The notes: generated by a model not told the origin, from the letters alone. A stretch of 64,000 nt of DNA from Yoonia maritima (GCF_003003285.1 NZ_PVTP01000011.1:62001-126000); one strand, 5' to 3'. Positions 28,658 through 38,628 are shown, numbered from the stretch's first letter. Program-made: numbers and translations.

Positions 28658-30529
28658 TTAACTTCCTGTCTTTGCTTGTTGGGTTCGCTTAATCACGCTT
28701 ACGATCAACATAAGTGCTGCCGGTGTCATGCCTTCGATGCGCCCCGCTTGCGCAATGCTAACAGGGCGTGCTGCTTTCAACTTGCTGGCAAGCTCGTTAG
28801 AAAGCCCTTTAACCAGAGAATAATCCAAGTCTTCGGGAATAGCCTGCTTCTCGTCGCGTTCTAAGGCTGCTATATCTCGTTCTTGCCGCGCCACATAGTG
28901 TGCATACAAGGCGTCTTTCTTGATTTGATCCTTAACAGCTGGTTCAATCGCACCAGTTTCCGGCACAAGCGCCTCTAGATGCATGAAATCAAAATCGGTC
29001 AGGGCCAACGCATCAAGAGCAGAGCGCCGCGGACCGTCCGCATTCAACTTTACTCCCTGCCCTGCTATCTCGCGCGCAGAAAGGGAAACATTAGACAACA
29101 TATCCTGAGCTTTCTGAATCTTTTCCATCTTTTCTGAAAAAGAATCCCAGCGTGCGTCGCCGACGCAACCCAGCGAATGGCCAAAAGCGGTTAAACGTTG
29201 ATCGGCATTATCCGCGCGCAAGGACAAACGAAACTCTGCCCGTGATGTGAACATCCGATAGGGTTCAGACACACCGCGCGTAATAAGGTCGTCAATCATG
29301 ACCCCAATATAGGACTGCCGACGACTAAAGGTTATCGGGTCGCGACCGCCGGCCTGCGCAGCTGCGTTTAATCCAGCAACTAACCCTTGGGCCGCCGCCT
29401 CTTCATAACCTGTTGTTCCGTTGATTTGGCCAGCTAAATACAGACCTTGGACATCACGTAGTTCCAGCGTTGGCTTAAGCGAACGCGGATCAACATAGTC
29501 ATATTCAATAGCATACCCAGGCTGAAGAATTGTAGTGTTTTCAAGACCATAGATCGAATGTACGTATGCTTCTTGAACGTCTTCAGGCAGTGATGTTGAG
29601 ATCCCGTTTGGGTAAACAGTATGATCGTTTATCCCTTCCGGCTCAAGAAATATCTGATGCGACGTTTTATCGGCGAACCGGACGACTTTATCTTCGATTG
29701 ATGGGCAATAGCGCGGACCAACACCATCGATATGCCCGCCGTACATCGCAGACCGATCTAGGTTAGCGCGAATAATCTCATGCGTCTTTTCATTGGTGTG
29801 TGTAATACCACAATCAATTTGTCGCGCGAAAACGCCCTTTGACATGAACGAAAACATTGTTGGGTCTTCGTCTGTTGGCTGTGCCTCTAGCAAATCCCAG
29901 CGAATCGTACGTCCGTCTAACCGTGGCGGCGTTCCCGTTTTAAGGCGACCAAGCGGGAGTTGAAAACTATCCAACCGTTCGGCCATTTTTTCAGAGGGCT
30001 TATCCCCCATCCGACCGCCAGGTCGCGACACATCACCGATGTGAATAACGCCCCGTAGAAAAGTACCGGTAGTCAGGATTACGTTAGCCGCAGTTATGCG
30101 ACTATCGTCAGACATTACGACGCCGCTAACTCGATCACCGTCCATGATTAAATCTGTTGCTTCACCTTCAATGATTTTAAGGTTCTCTACTAGATCTAGC
30201 TCTGCCTGCATCGTCGTGCGATATATTTCACGGTCGGCTTGCGCGCGTGGGCCTTGTACTGCTGGCCCTTTTCTTCGATTCAGCAGCCGAAATTGAATAC
30301 CTGCGCGGTCAGCGACACGGGCCATAACGCCATCAAGCGCATCGATTTCGCGAACAAGGTGTCCTTTTCCAAGCCCACCGATAGCAGGGTTGCAGGACAT
30401 TACCCCAATGGACTGCTTTGTCAGCGTGATAAGCGCCGTACGCGCACCCATTCTTGCGGCCGCATGTGCTGCTTCTGCACCCGCGTGTCCGCCACCGATA
30501 ACAATTACGTCGAAGTCATGATGTTTCAC
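28658..30529 (-). CDS. mnmG: tRNA uridine-5-carboxymethylaminomethyl modification enzyme MnmG (GidA)
   Basis: An FAD-binding enzyme of about 623 residues that works with MnmE to modify U34 of tRNAs. The FAD loop [14 protein letters not shown] is at the N-terminus, followed by [35 protein letters not shown] and the C-terminal helical domain are intact. The gene has no ATG start: GTG at 30529 is best placed because AGGAG lies eight bases upstream, while GTG at 30538 (giving MFHVKHHDF) is the alternative. Both candidate starts lie in or beside parS site 2. It follows mnmE closely. Confidence 0.95.
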   Translation of the reverse strand: MKHHDFDVIVIGGGHAGAEAAHAAARMGARTALITLTKQSIGVMSCNPAIGGLGKGHLVREIDALDGVMARVADRAGIQFRLLNRRKGPAVQGPRAQADREIYRTTMQAELDLVENLKIIEGEATDLIMDGDRVSGVVMSDDSRITAANVILTTGTFLRGVIHIGDVSRPGGRMGDKPSEKMAERLDSFQLPLGRLKTGTPPRLDGRTIRWDLLEAQPTDEDPTMFSFMSKGVFARQIDCGITHTNEKTHEIIRANLDRSAMYGGHIDGVGPRYCPSIEDKVVRFADKTSHQIFLEPEGINDHTVYPNGISTSLPEDVQEAYVHSIYGLENTTILQPGYAIEYDYVDPRSLKPTLELRDVQGLYLAGQINGTTGYEEAAAQGLVAGLNAAAQAGGRDPITFSRRQSYIGVMIDDLITRGVSEPYRMFTSRAEFRLSLRADNADQRLTAFGHSLGCVGDARWDSFSEKMEKIQKAQDMLSNVSLSAREIAGQGVKLNADGPRRSALDALALTDFDFMHLEALVPETGAIEPAVKDQIKKDALYAHYVARQERDIAALERDEKQAIPEDLDYSLVKGLSNELASKLKAARPVSIAQAGRIEGMTPAALMLIVSVIKRTQQAKTGS

Positions 30530-30537
30530 GTGAAACA
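30522..30537. other. parS centromere site 2, at the mnmG start
   Basis: A second exact TGTTTCACGTGAAACA palindrome. It covers the translation start region of mnmG: the central CACGTG supplies a possible GTG start codon and the encoded residues FHVKH. It is 1.9 kb from site 1 and about 3.3 kb from the putative origin. Confidence 0.97.
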
Positions 30538-30540
30538 CTC

Positions 30541-31821
30541 CTATTTGCCGATGCAAAAGCTAGAAAAGATTTCATCAAGGACTTGTTCTACATCAACTCG
30601 GCCGACAAGGCTATCCACTGCGCGAATAGCCGAACGAAGTTCCTCCGCAGTAAGGTCAGTCATCCCATGCTGTACATCAAGATCAGCTTCTGCCGCGTCC
30701 AGAAAGCGAATGGCGTTCACCATAGCGATCCTATGTCGTTCGCGCATTGCAATCCCGACAGAACCTACCCGTTCCTTCAAGATATCAGAAATTTTTTCAA
30801 CAAGCGCATCAACTCCGTCCCCAGTTTTCCCTGATATTGCTAGGCCTTCTCCGCAATCTAGATCAGATTTTGCCCGAACAAGAATATCACTATCACCTAC
30901 ATTAAGTGGTCCAATATCATCAGGTAACAACATATGGACACGTATATCTGCTTGTGCTGCTCTTTCTTTTGCCCGTTGAACACCTATGCCCTCAACCACA
31001 TCATCTGTGTCACGTAATCCCGCTGTATCCAGCATCGTTACAGCAAGACCATCAAGATCAAGTCGCACTTCGATCACATCACGGGTCGTACCGGCAATTT
31101 CTGATGTAATAGCGACTTCTCTACCAGCAAGCCGATTAAGTAGTGTTGATTTTCCGACGTTCGGTGCACCAATAATCGCGACTTCAAAACCGTCTCGCAG
31201 ACGTTCAGCAATGCGCACGCCTTCTGCTTCGCGACGCATCTGCGCTTTGACTTCGCCGATCAGTTCAAGAACTTCAGGCGCAACATCGACCGGTACTTCT
31301 TCGTCCGCAAAGTCAATCGTTGCCTCTAGCAATGCAGTCGCCCGGATCAGCTTTATCCGCCACCCTTCTGCCAGATCACCCAACGCACCAGAGAAAACTC
31401 TGACCGCTTGCTTTCTCTGACTCTCAGTTTCAGCATCAATCAAATCGGCTAGGCCTTCGACCTGCGCCAAATCTAGCCGCCCGTTATCAAGCGCGCGACG
31501 TGTAAATTCCCCGGGTTCTGCTTGACGAAGTTGAGGATCGTTTCCGAGCACGGTTAACACTGCACTCACGACGGCCGGGCTACCGTGCAAATGAAACTCC
31601 ACGACCTCTTCGCCTGTGAAACTTTTTCCTTCTGCGAACTTCAGGACCAACGCTTCGTCCAACAATTGCCCGTCAGGATCGGAAAGCACACGAACACCTC
31701 GGCTGACAGGTACATTCCCCATCAGCCTTTCAGCAGATCTCACCGCGTCTGAACCTGACAAACGGACCACAGCCACACCAGCCCGGCCCTTTGCAGTTGC
31801 TAAGGCAAAAATCGTATCCAT
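30541..31821 (-). CDS. mnmE: tRNA modification GTPase MnmE (TrmE)
   Basis: A 426-residue three-domain GTPase partner of MnmG. The N-terminal domain binds a formyl-folate. The helical domain is interrupted by the G domain with [14 protein letters not shown] (about residue 215), the switch region [12 protein letters not shown] and the [16 protein letters not shown] element. The protein ends in CIGK, where the Cys is essential for the modification reaction. It is transcribed leftward between rho and mnmG, 29 bp downstream of rho. Confidence 0.97.
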   Translation of the reverse strand: MDTIFALATAKGRAGVAVVRLSGSDAVRSAERLMGNVPVSRGVRVLSDPDGQLLDEALVLKFAEGKSFTGEEVVEFHLHGSPAVVSAVLTVLGNDPQLRQAEPGEFTRRALDNGRLDLAQVEGLADLIDAETESQRKQAVRVFSGALGDLAEGWRIKLIRATALLEATIDFADEEVPVDVAPEVLELIGEVKAQMRREAEGVRIAERLRDGFEVAIIGAPNVGKSTLLNRLAGREVAITSEIAGTTRDVIEVRLDLDGLAVTMLDTAGLRDTDDVVEGIGVQRAKERAAQADIRVHMLLPDDIGPLNVGDSDILVRAKSDLDCGEGLAISGKTGDGVDALVEKISDILKERVGSVGIAMRERHRIAMVNAIRFLDAAEADLDVQHGMTDLTAEELRSAIRAVDSLVGRVDVEQVLDEIFSSFCIGK

Positions 31822-31850
31822 AAATCAACCCATTGTATTATAACAATAAG

Positions 31851-33125
31851 TTACGTGTTCATTGAATCGAAGAAGTCCGAATTTGTTTTGGTCTGCTTTA
31901 GCTTACCAATCAAGAATTCAATCGCATCAGTCGTACCCATTGGGTTTAGAATCCGGCGAAGAACGTATGTTTTCGCTAGATCGACCTTATCCACCAACAG
32001 CTCTTCTTTCCGTGTACCGGATTTCAGAATATCCATCGCAGGGAATACGCGCTTATCAGCCACTTTGCGATCCAGAACGATCTCAGAGTTACCCGTACCT
32101 TTGAATTCTTCAAAGATAACTTCGTCCATACGTGAACCTGTATCGATCAACGCGGTTGCGATGATTGTCAGAGAGCCGCCTTCTTCGATGTTCCGTGCCG
32201 CACCAAAGAAACGTTTTGGACGTTGCAATGCATTCGCATCCACACCACCGGTTAGAACTTTACCGGACGATGGAACGGTTGTGTTAAATGCGCGGCCGAG
32301 GCGCGTGATCGAATCCAACAAGATCACGACGTCGCGCTTATGTTCAACAAGACGTTTTGCCTTTTCGATAACCATCTCAGACACAGCAACGTGACGTGTT
32401 GCTGGTTCATCAAATGTCGAAGAAACAACCTCGCCTTTCACCGAACGTTGCATGTCGGTGACTTCTTCAGGGCGTTCGTCAATCAGCAGAACGATCAGAT
32501 AGCATTCTGGGTGGTTCTTTTCGATCGAGTTGGCGATGTTTTGCAAAAGAACCGTTTTACCAGTCCGCGGCGGCGCGACGATCAATGAACGCTGCCCCTT
32601 ACCAATAGGAGCAACAAGATCGATAATCCGTGCTGAGCGGTCTTTGATCGTTGGATCTTCGACTTCCATGTTCAGCCGCTCATCTGGGTAAAGCGGCGTT
32701 AGGTTGTCGAACGCAACCTTGTGCTTGGCCTTCTCTGGCTCTTCAAAGTTGATTTGTTCAACCGAAGTCAGCGCAAAGTAACGCTCTGTGTCGTTCGGCT
32801 CTTTCATCACACCTTCGACGGTATCGCCAGTCCGCAATGAATGCTGACGGATCATGTCTGGTGAAACGTAAATATCATCTGGACCCGGAAGGTAGTTCGC
32901 TTCGGGTGAACGCAAGAAACCAAAGCCGTCTTGCAAGACTTCCAAAACGCCGTCACCGCCGATGATCCATTCTTCGTCTGCCCGCTCTTTCAGAATGGCG
33001 AACATCATATCGCCTTTCCGCATCGTCGAAGCATTTTCGATTTCGAGCTCTTCAGCCAGCGACAACAGATCTTTTGGGCTTTGTGCCTTGAGATCAGCAA
33101 GGTTCAGACGGTGTTGGGACATCAT
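31851..33125 (-). CDS. rho: Transcription termination factor Rho
   Basis: A hexameric RNA helicase of about 424 residues that ends transcription at rho-dependent sites. The N-terminal [18 protein letters not shown] helical bundle is followed by the RNP1 motif [10 protein letters not shown]. The ATPase has [23 protein letters not shown] (Walker B and Q loop) and the R loop region [14 protein letters not shown] start it at 33125 ([12 protein letters not shown]); an extension to 33221 has no Rho-like sequence. Because many genes here overlap tail-to-tail with no hairpin, Rho may carry much of the termination load. Confidence 0.96.
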   Translation of the reverse strand: MMSQHRLNLADLKAQSPKDLLSLAEELEIENASTMRKGDMMFAILKERADEEWIIGGDGVLEVLQDGFGFLRSPEANYLPGPDDIYVSPDMIRQHSLRTGDTVEGVMKEPNDTERYFALTSVEQINFEEPEKAKHKVAFDNLTPLYPDERLNMEVEDPTIKDRSARIIDLVAPIGKGQRSLIVAPPRTGKTVLLQNIANSIEKNHPECYLIVLLIDERPEEVTDMQRSVKGEVVSSTFDEPATRHVAVSEMVIEKAKRLVEHKRDVVILLDSITRLGRAFNTTVPSSGKVLTGGVDANALQRPKRFFGAARNIEEGGSLTIIATALIDTGSRMDEVIFEEFKGTGNSEIVLDRKVADKRVFPAMDILKSGTRKEELLVDKVDLAKTYVLRRILNPMGTTDAIEFLIGKLKQTKTNSDFFDSMNT

Positions 33126-33242
33126 AAAATCCATCACCAGCCCAATGGCCGGTGTCTTTGCATATAAAAATGGAAAAACCACTTTCCCGGACGGGAAGCT
33201 GCGGCACACATAAGCAAACATGCACCGCGAGTCAACGACGCC

Positions 33243-33692
33243 CTAAAACGGGCGCACAACGACCGCTACAACGATTATCACCATCAGAACTGTCGGAACC
33301 TCGTTAGCGAGCCTGTAGACCCGCCCAGAGCGCGTGTTGGTCCCTGCAGCGAACTCTTTCCGTCGTTTACTTAGCCAGCCGTGAAAACCGCTCATTAAGA
33401 TCACAGATATGATTTTTGCCCATGCCCAGACCGATCCCCAATCGAATGCCCCCATGGCGAGCATGGTCAACCCTGCGATCCAGGTGACGGCCATAGCGGG
33501 ATTAATAATCACACGAAGCAGTTTTTCTTCCATTACCTGGAATGTCTGATCAAGCTCTGATCCAACCACTGCCCGCTCAGCATGATAAACAAACAAACGC
33601 GGTAAGTAGAACATACCGGCCATCCACGAGATGACAGCCATAATATGGATCGCTTTGATCCAATCGTAATAACCGCTCAGAAATTCCAGCAT
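33243..33692 (-). CDS. hemJ: Protoporphyrinogen IX oxidase HemJ
   Basis: A 149-residue four-helix membrane protein of the HemJ (UPF0093) family, the protoporphyrinogen oxidase of most alphaproteobacteria. Signatures are KAIHIMAVISWMAGMFYLPRLFVYH with the conserved heme-site His, WAKIISVILMSGFHGW, and the C-terminal YRLANEVPTVLMV. I use the ATG at 33692; a GTG three codons upstream is possible. It is the last leftward gene before the putative replication origin. Confidence 0.94.
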   Translation of the reverse strand: MLEFLSGYYDWIKAIHIMAVISWMAGMFYLPRLFVYHAERAVVGSELDQTFQVMEEKLLRVIINPAMAVTWIAGLTMLAMGAFDWGSVWAWAKIISVILMSGFHGWLSKRRKEFAAGTNTRSGRVYRLANEVPTVLMVIIVVAVVVRPF

Positions 33693-33701
33693 GTGTTTCA
33701 C

Positions 33702-34098
33702 TCTCTTCCGTCAGTTACCTCTTAATAAATATATATTAAAAGAAAAGATGATGATGATGATAGTGAGCCCAATTTCTGTGGTTTGTTTTTTCATCCGCAG
33801 ACTTATCCCAAGGCTGAACTTGGAAAAATAATTATATAACTCTTGTTAGAATTAAGCTTTTATGTCATAAAAACAATACGTTGAACGTTGTAATGTTTTC
33901 GCGACCGGTACCTATTGTGACATTGACTCTGCACTTTCGCGCGATTCCTCCACAGGGCCGACTTATCCTTTCCCACCGTGGAAAAATCGGCATAACAGCT
34001 GGCATAAGTTTCGACTTTCGCACAGGTTCAGAAATCCACTGACTCATCCCACAGGTCGCCCGCAGGCTGACACACGGTTTTTCCAAAAGGTTATCCAC
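33702..34098. other. oriC: Putative chromosomal replication origin (oriC)
   Basis: The only non-coding gap above 300 bp in the window. It holds an AT-rich block (33721-33765) with a run of five GAT triplets at 33747-33761, and a second AT-rich block (33824-33896). A perfect DnaA box TTATCCACA sits at 34091-34099. Two-mismatch boxes occur at 33803 (TTATCCCAA), 33946 (TCCTCCACA) and 33977 (CGTGGAAAA, reverse). Three GANTC methylation sites (33925, 33943, 34041) cluster in 121 bp. Genes diverge from the gap in both directions (hemJ/rho/mnmE leftward, maf/aroE/coaE rightward), and parAB-parS lies within 7 kb. Origin function is inferred, not shown. Confidence 0.72.
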
Positions 34099-34099
34099 A
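34091..34099 (+). promoter_or_regulatory. Perfect DnaA box overlapping the maf start codon
   Basis: TTATCCACA matches the consensus DnaA-binding 9-mer exactly. Its last base is the A of the maf ATG, so DnaA binding could also affect maf expression. Confidence 0.8.
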
Positions 34100-34698
34100 T
34101 GACCGATACGATCATATTGGCCTCTGGCTCTGAAATTCGCGCAACATTGCTCAAAAACGCGGGGGTCAACTTTACAGTTTATAAGGCTCGTATTGACGAA
34201 GATGCGATCCGCCAGTCTCTCGAGGCTGAAGATGCTGCGCCTCGGGATATTGCCGACACTTTGGCCGAACTCAAAGCACAAAGGGTTGCCGCAAAACATC
34301 CAGATGCGCTTGTCATTGGCTGTGATCAAGTTTTGGCGCTTGGGCGCACTATATATAGTAAGCCAGAAACACCCGAGCAGGCGCTTTCACAGTTACAGTC
34401 TTTGCGCGGTCAAAAGCATCAGTTGTTGTCAGCAGCTGTGATATACGGCGAAGGCAAACCGCTATGGCGTCATGTTGGCGTTGTGCGGCTGCAAATGCGT
34501 GACGCGAGCGACACATATTTAACTGATTATGTTGATCGCAACTGGGAAAGCATTCGTTACTCTGTCGGAGCCTATAAGCTTGAGGAAGAAGGTGTGCGAC
34601 TTTTCACGCGCATCGAGGGGGATTATTTCAACGTGCTGGGACTGCCGCTATTAGAGCTACTATCTTATCTGACATTGCGTGGGACACTTCCGTCATGA
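34099..34698 (+). CDS. maf: Maf family nucleoside triphosphate pyrophosphatase
   Basis: A 199-residue Maf/YhdE-type pyrophosphatase that removes dTTP, UTP or modified nucleotides. The N-terminal ILASGSEIRATLLKNAG matches the family S-x-x-R motif, and VIGCDQVLAL carries the metal-binding Asp. The C-terminal EGDYFNVLGLPLLEL is also typical. It is the first rightward gene after the putative origin, and its ATG overlaps a DnaA box. It overlaps aroE by 4 nt (ATGA). Confidence 0.93.
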   Translation: MTDTIILASGSEIRATLLKNAGVNFTVYKARIDEDAIRQSLEAEDAAPRDIADTLAELKAQRVAAKHPDALVIGCDQVLALGRTIYSKPETPEQALSQLQSLRGQKHQLLSAAVIYGEGKPLWRHVGVVRLQMRDASDTYLTDYVDRNWESIRYSVGAYKLEEEGVRLFTRIEGDYFNVLGLPLLELLSYLTLRGTLPS

Positions 34699-35522
34699 CC
34701 CAATCACCAAAAGCTTGTGTCATTGGTAACCCAATCTCTCATTCTTTGTCGCCAAAACTGCACGGTTATTGGCTCAAGCGTTATGGGTTGCCGGGTGAAT
34801 ACACCGCCCTACAAGTCACAGAAGGTGATCTGGAAGAAACACTACGGATGCTGCCTAGTCAGGGTTTCGTAGGAGTGAACGTCACGCTTCCGCATAAGGT
34901 AGAAGTACTGCAATACGCGGATCAAATTACAGATCGTGCGACCTTGATTGGTGCGGCGAATACGCTGACATTCAAAGAAGACGGACGCATTTTTGCGGAC
35001 AACACCGATGGCTATGGTTTCATTTCCAATCTGCGCCAAGGCGCCCCGGATTGGGATCCAAAATCTGGGCCAGCCGTAATCTTTGGTGCTGGTGGTGCTG
35101 CGCGCGCTGTTATCGTGGCATTGGCAGACGCTGGTGTGCCGGAAATTATCCTTACCAACCGGACCCGTGCCAAAGCAGAAGCTTTGCGCGCTGATTTCGG
35201 TGCGCGTATTCGTGTGGTCGATTGGGTTCAGGCTGGCAGTGTTCTGGAAGACGCGAATGTCGTGATCAATACGACTTCGCTTGGGATGAAAGGTGCTGCT
35301 GAATTCAAAGTCTCGCTTGATGCGCTGCGCCCTGAAACTGTCGTCACAGATATTGTGTATAACCCGCTGCGTACGCCGTTTTTGAAGGCAGCCGAAAAGG
35401 TCGGCTGTACGACAGTCGATGGTTTGGGAATGCTGCTTCATCAGGGTGTGCCTGGGTTTGAACGTTGGTTCGGTAAGCGCCCAGAAGTCGATGAAGAAAC
35501 GCGTCAGGCTGTTTTAGCATGA
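34695..35522 (+). CDS. aroE: Shikimate dehydrogenase
   Basis: A 275-residue NADPH-dependent dehydrogenase of aromatic amino-acid synthesis (3-dehydroshikimate to shikimate). Substrate-site motifs are GNPISHSLSPKLHGYWL and GVNVTLPHK with the catalytic Lys. The cofactor loop is GAGGAARAVIVAL with the NRTR discriminator, and DIVYNPLRTPFL is near the C-terminus. It overlaps maf and coaE by 4 nt each, so maf-aroE-coaE-dnaQ behaves as one coupled operon. Confidence 0.96.
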   Translation: MTQSPKACVIGNPISHSLSPKLHGYWLKRYGLPGEYTALQVTEGDLEETLRMLPSQGFVGVNVTLPHKVEVLQYADQITDRATLIGAANTLTFKEDGRIFADNTDGYGFISNLRQGAPDWDPKSGPAVIFGAGGAARAVIVALADAGVPEIILTNRTRAKAEALRADFGARIRVVDWVQAGSVLEDANVVINTTSLGMKGAAEFKVSLDALRPETVVTDIVYNPLRTPFLKAAEKVGCTTVDGLGMLLHQGVPGFERWFGKRPEVDEETRQAVLA

Positions 35523-36121
35523 CAATACGGCTTGGATTGACCGGATCAATTGGGATGGGAAAATCCACGACAGCACAGATGTTTCGCGACGAAGGTGTCC
35601 CTGTTTGGGACGCAGATGCCACTGTGCATGAACTATATGAAAAAGATGGATTGGCCGTAGCACCCATCGCTGCTGCGTTTCCCAATGCGGTCGTCGAAAA
35701 ATCAGTGTCCCGAGACGTACTGAAAGAGTTGATTGCATCAGATCCAACAGTCATCGCGCAGCTTGAAAAAATTGTGCATCCGCTTGTTGCTGACAGTCGC
35801 CGTAAATTCTTAGCCAATCATAATGATCCACTGGTGGTTTTTGACATACCTTTGCTGTTCGAAACTGGTGCAGACGAATGGTTAGATGCAGTTTTGGTTG
35901 TGACGGCCCCTGCTGACATACAAAAATCACGTGTGATGGACCGGCCCGGTATGACGGAACAGCAATTCAAGACTATTCTTTCCCGCCAAACGCCGGATGC
36001 AGAAAAACGTGAACGCGCTGACCATATTATTGAAACGCTGACGCTGGACGATACCCGCGCTGCTGTGCGAAACCTGATTGCGGAACTAAAGGGGCAATCT
36101 GATGCGCGAAATCGTACTTGA
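35519..36121 (+). CDS. coaE: Dephospho-CoA kinase
   Basis: A 200-residue kinase for the last step of coenzyme A synthesis. The P-loop GLTGSIGMGKST is at residues 5-16, VWDADATVHELY carries the dephospho-CoA-site Asp, and FDIPLLFETGADEWLD is typical. It starts by ATGA overlap with aroE and its last 20 bp overlap the start of dnaQ. Confidence 0.96.
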   Translation: MTIRLGLTGSIGMGKSTTAQMFRDEGVPVWDADATVHELYEKDGLAVAPIAAAFPNAVVEKSVSRDVLKELIASDPTVIAQLEKIVHPLVADSRRKFLANHNDPLVVFDIPLLFETGADEWLDAVLVVTAPADIQKSRVMDRPGMTEQQFKTILSRQTPDAEKRERADHIIETLTLDDTRAAVRNLIAELKGQSDARNRT

Positions 36122-36833
36122 TACGGAAACCACCGGGTTTGAACCCAACGAAGGCGACCGGATTGTTGAAATCGGTGCGATCGAGCTGATCGGCCATATG
36201 CCAACCGGCCGTACATATCATCAGTACATCAATCCCGAACGATCAATGCCAGCCGAGGCGTTTGGCGTTCACGGTATTGGTCCCGATTTATTGCAACCGC
36301 CCCAAGATCCAAAGCCGGGTCAAGAAACGCTGCGTGACAAGCCAGTGTTCAAAGATATCGCTCAGGCATTTGTTGATTTCGTGGGTGATTCAAAAATGGT
36401 CATCCATAACGCCGCATTTGATATGAAGTTTTTGAATGCGGAACTGGGTTGGCTTGGTCGCCCGTTGCTGCCTATGGATCAATCACTTGATACGTTGGCA
36501 ATTGCACGTCGCAAGTTCCCCGGTTCGCCAGCATCATTGGATGCGCTTTGCCGTCGGTTTGGCATCGACAACTCTTCGCGGACGTTGCACGGCGCGTTGT
36601 TGGACAGTGAAATCCTTGCCGAAGTGTATCTAGAGCTGATCGGCGGACGACAGCCGGATTTCGCGCTCTCATCAGACACGCGTTCAAAAGCGAATAGCAA
36701 TGCTTCAGAAGATTGGCGCCCATCGGCGCGGCCCCAGCCGTTGCCATCGCGGCTAACTGCTGAAGAAACCGCCGCCCATAATGCCTTTATCGACAAATTG
36801 GGCGACGATGCTTTGTGGAAAAAGCTTAGTTAA
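36102..36833 (+). CDS. dnaQ: DNA polymerase III epsilon subunit (3'-5' proofreading exonuclease)
   Basis: A 243-residue DEDDh exonuclease. Exo I is VLDTETTGFEP (catalytic Asp and Glu), Exo II is the HNAAFDMKFLN region, and Exo III is LHGALLDSEILAEVY (His and Asp). The C-terminal tail (about residues 190-243) is the polymerase alpha-binding segment. The ATG at 36102 lies within coaE. The gene ends in an 8-nt convergent overlap with secB. Confidence 0.96.
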   Translation: MREIVLDTETTGFEPNEGDRIVEIGAIELIGHMPTGRTYHQYINPERSMPAEAFGVHGIGPDLLQPPQDPKPGQETLRDKPVFKDIAQAFVDFVGDSKMVIHNAAFDMKFLNAELGWLGRPLLPMDQSLDTLAIARRKFPGSPASLDALCRRFGIDNSSRTLHGALLDSEILAEVYLELIGGRQPDFALSSDTRSKANSNASEDWRPSARPQPLPSRLTAEETAAHNAFIDKLGDDALWKKLS

Positions 36834-37320
36834 CTTTTGCTTTCTCTGCTTCCGCGCGGCGTGCCAGCTCCGAACGGTAGAGCGCAACGAAATCAATTGT
36901 TTCTAGGTTAAGCGCTGGGAAACCACCGTCGCGTGTGATGTCGCTGACGATGCGGCGCAGGAATGGGAAAGTGATGCGTGGGCATTCGATCAGCAGATAT
37001 GGGTGCATCTGCTCTTCTGGGACACCTTCGACGTGGAAAACGCCAGCATATTCGATTTCCAGAACGAACAGTGGCTCGCCTTTGTCTTTAGTTTTGCTGG
37101 TGATGTTTAGTTTTGTGATGACTTCGTACTGGTTGTCTGCAGTACGCTTGCGCGCATCTAGGTTCACCTGAACCTGAATTTCTGGTTGGGCTTCGCCAGA
37201 AACACCTTTTTGCGCAAGGATATTTTCGAAAGACATGTCACGGATGTACTGTGCCATTACACGGCTTTTGACCTGCGCGGGTTGTGCCGCAGCGGCACCG
37301 TTTTCGGGGGTATCAGACAT
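36826..37320 (-). CDS. secB: Protein-export chaperone SecB
   Basis: A 164-residue tetrameric chaperone that keeps preproteins unfolded and delivers them to SecA. Recognisable blocks are YIRDMSFENILAQKG, VFHVEGVPEEQMHPYLLIECPR and the FPFLRRIVSDITRDGGFPALNLETIDF core. The C-terminus is charged (EAEKAKVN). It is convergent with dnaQ. SecB next to the maf-aroE-coaE-dnaQ group is the usual alphaproteobacterial order. Confidence 0.96.
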   Translation of the reverse strand: MSDTPENGAAAAQPAQVKSRVMAQYIRDMSFENILAQKGVSGEAQPEIQVQVNLDARKRTADNQYEVITKLNITSKTKDKGEPLFVLEIEYAGVFHVEGVPEEQMHPYLLIECPRITFPFLRRIVSDITRDGGFPALNLETIDFVALYRSELARRAEAEKAKVN

Positions 37321-37378
37321 TATAAACTGCTCCGGTTAAATTCTGTTGGCGTTTTCCTAACAGCCAATGTCCTAAGGC

Positions 37379-37858
37379 TCAATGCTGGGTCCACCCTGAT
37401 GGCGGATGTGTTGGTTTTTTGTCTCCGGTCACGTCCTGAAATTCACCATCAATGACCTGATCATTGGGTTGTTGTGTGCGTTGCTGGTTGGAAGTTTCTG
37501 TAAAGCTAGCGACCTTGATCTTTGAACGGCCCCAGACAAATGCTGCTTGGCGTACCTTTGGTATCAATAGGGAAAGCCCTACAATATCTGTGAAAAAACC
37601 CGGTGTTAGTAAAAGAGCCCCTGCGAACAAGATCATCGCCCCATTTGCCAATGGTTCGGACGGATCTTGGAGTTCAGAAAAAGATTGTTGAAGTTTTCCA
37701 AGTTCACGCAGGCCCTGTTGTTTTACCAAATATGACCCGGCGATTGCCGTTGTCAGAACAATTAAAAGAGTCCACCAAACACCAATGGCGCCGCCAACTT
37801 GGATGAATAACGAGATTTCGATCATTGGGACTGCGATGAATGCGATCAATAGCCACAT
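37379..37858 (-). CDS. fxsA: FxsA family membrane protein
   Basis: A 159-residue inner-membrane protein of the FxsA family, named for suppressing F exclusion of phage T7; its cellular role is not established. Hydrophobic segments lie near residues 2-20, 28-48 and 75-100, with the family sequence MIEISLFIQVGGAIG and LTPGFFTDIVGLSLLIPKVR. The C-terminal 50 residues are polar. It is divergent from the Tim44-like gene and 58 bp upstream of secB. Confidence 0.88.
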   Translation of the reverse strand: MWLLIAFIAVPMIEISLFIQVGGAIGVWWTLLIVLTTAIAGSYLVKQQGLRELGKLQQSFSELQDPSEPLANGAMILFAGALLLTPGFFTDIVGLSLLIPKVRQAAFVWGRSKIKVASFTETSNQQRTQQPNDQVIDGEFQDVTGDKKPTHPPSGWTQH

Positions 37859-37968
37859 AGTGGGCGCCTTTCTTAACTTGTTCCGGGCAAGGTGGACTTG
37901 GCCCTATACAGCCCCTACATAGGGTTGGAACGGGTATGTTTCCATGCCCCACCCTAATTGAGGTCCGA

Positions 37969-38628
37969 ATGAACTCTGTTATTGAACTTTTGGTATTGGC
38001 TGGCATTGCCGTCTTTTTGATCCTGCGCTTGCGGGGTGTTCTGGGCACGCGCGAAGGTTTCGAAAAACCTGTCGTACGCCCGTCACAAGATGATCGGCGT
38101 GGAAAAAGGCCTGATCTTGAGCTTGTGAAAGACGGTCCTGATCTGGATATCACCGATCACGTCACTGAAGGTAGCGCCGCAGCGACAGCGCTTGCCGCGA
38201 TGAAGCGCGTTGATCCAACGTTTAATGTTTCGGAGTTCTTGGGCGGCGCACGTGCCGCTTATGAAATGATCCTGATGGCGTTTGAAAAAGGCGATCTGGA
38301 CGAAATCAAACCGTTTATCTCTGATGACGTTTACGAAGCTTTTGCTTTCGTTGTCGAAGACCGTAAACGCAAAGGTCTTACTGTTGACGCTACATTCATC
38401 GGTGTCAGCGACATGACCTTGGCTGCGGCCGAATTCGATGCATCAAACAACGAAGCAGATATTTCTGTCCGCTTTAAGTCCGAGATGACTTCGGTCGTCC
38501 GCGATAACGGTGGTGACATCGTCGAAGGCAGCGACAAAGAAGTGAAACGCCAGAAAGATACTTGGACATTCTCGCGTCGGATGGATGCCGGTGATCCAAA
38601 CTGGAAACTGGTTGCGACTGGCGAATAA
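37969..38628 (+). CDS. Tim44/TimA-domain membrane-anchored protein
   Basis: A 219-residue protein with one N-terminal transmembrane helix (residues 3-20) and a C-terminal Tim44-like domain (about residues 70-215: FLGGARAAYEMILMAFEKGD through ISVRFKSEMTSVVRDNGG). In mitochondria Tim44 tethers Hsp70 to the import channel; bacterial TimA proteins are membrane-associated and their role is not settled. GAGG precedes the ATG at 37969 by five bases. Proximity to secB is suggestive but not proof of a secretion role. mltA follows after 15 bp. Confidence 0.86.
   Translation: MNSVIELLVLAGIAVFLILRLRGVLGTREGFEKPVVRPSQDDRRGKRPDLELVKDGPDLDITDHVTEGSAAATALAAMKRVDPTFNVSEFLGGARAAYEMILMAFEKGDLDEIKPFISDDVYEAFAFVVEDRKRKGLTVDATFIGVSDMTLAAAEFDASNNEADISVRFKSEMTSVVRDNGGDIVEGSDKEVKRQKDTWTFSRRMDAGDPNWKLVATGE

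Noticed and set aside
33721..33740. TTAA-N10-TTAA as a CtrA box in the origin
   Set aside because: CtrA consensus needs a 7-bp spacer; here it is 10, so the match is fortuitous AT-richness.
33747..33761. GAT run as a DnaA-trio element
   Set aside because: DnaA-trios read 3'-GAT-5' next to a DnaA box; here the repeat reads 5'-GAT-3' with no adjacent strong box. Kept only as an origin feature, not a trio.
33865..34329. 154-residue minus-strand open frame across the origin region and maf
   Set aside because: It is out of phase with maf on the opposite strand, lacks a ribosome site and family motifs, and crosses AT-rich origin DNA.
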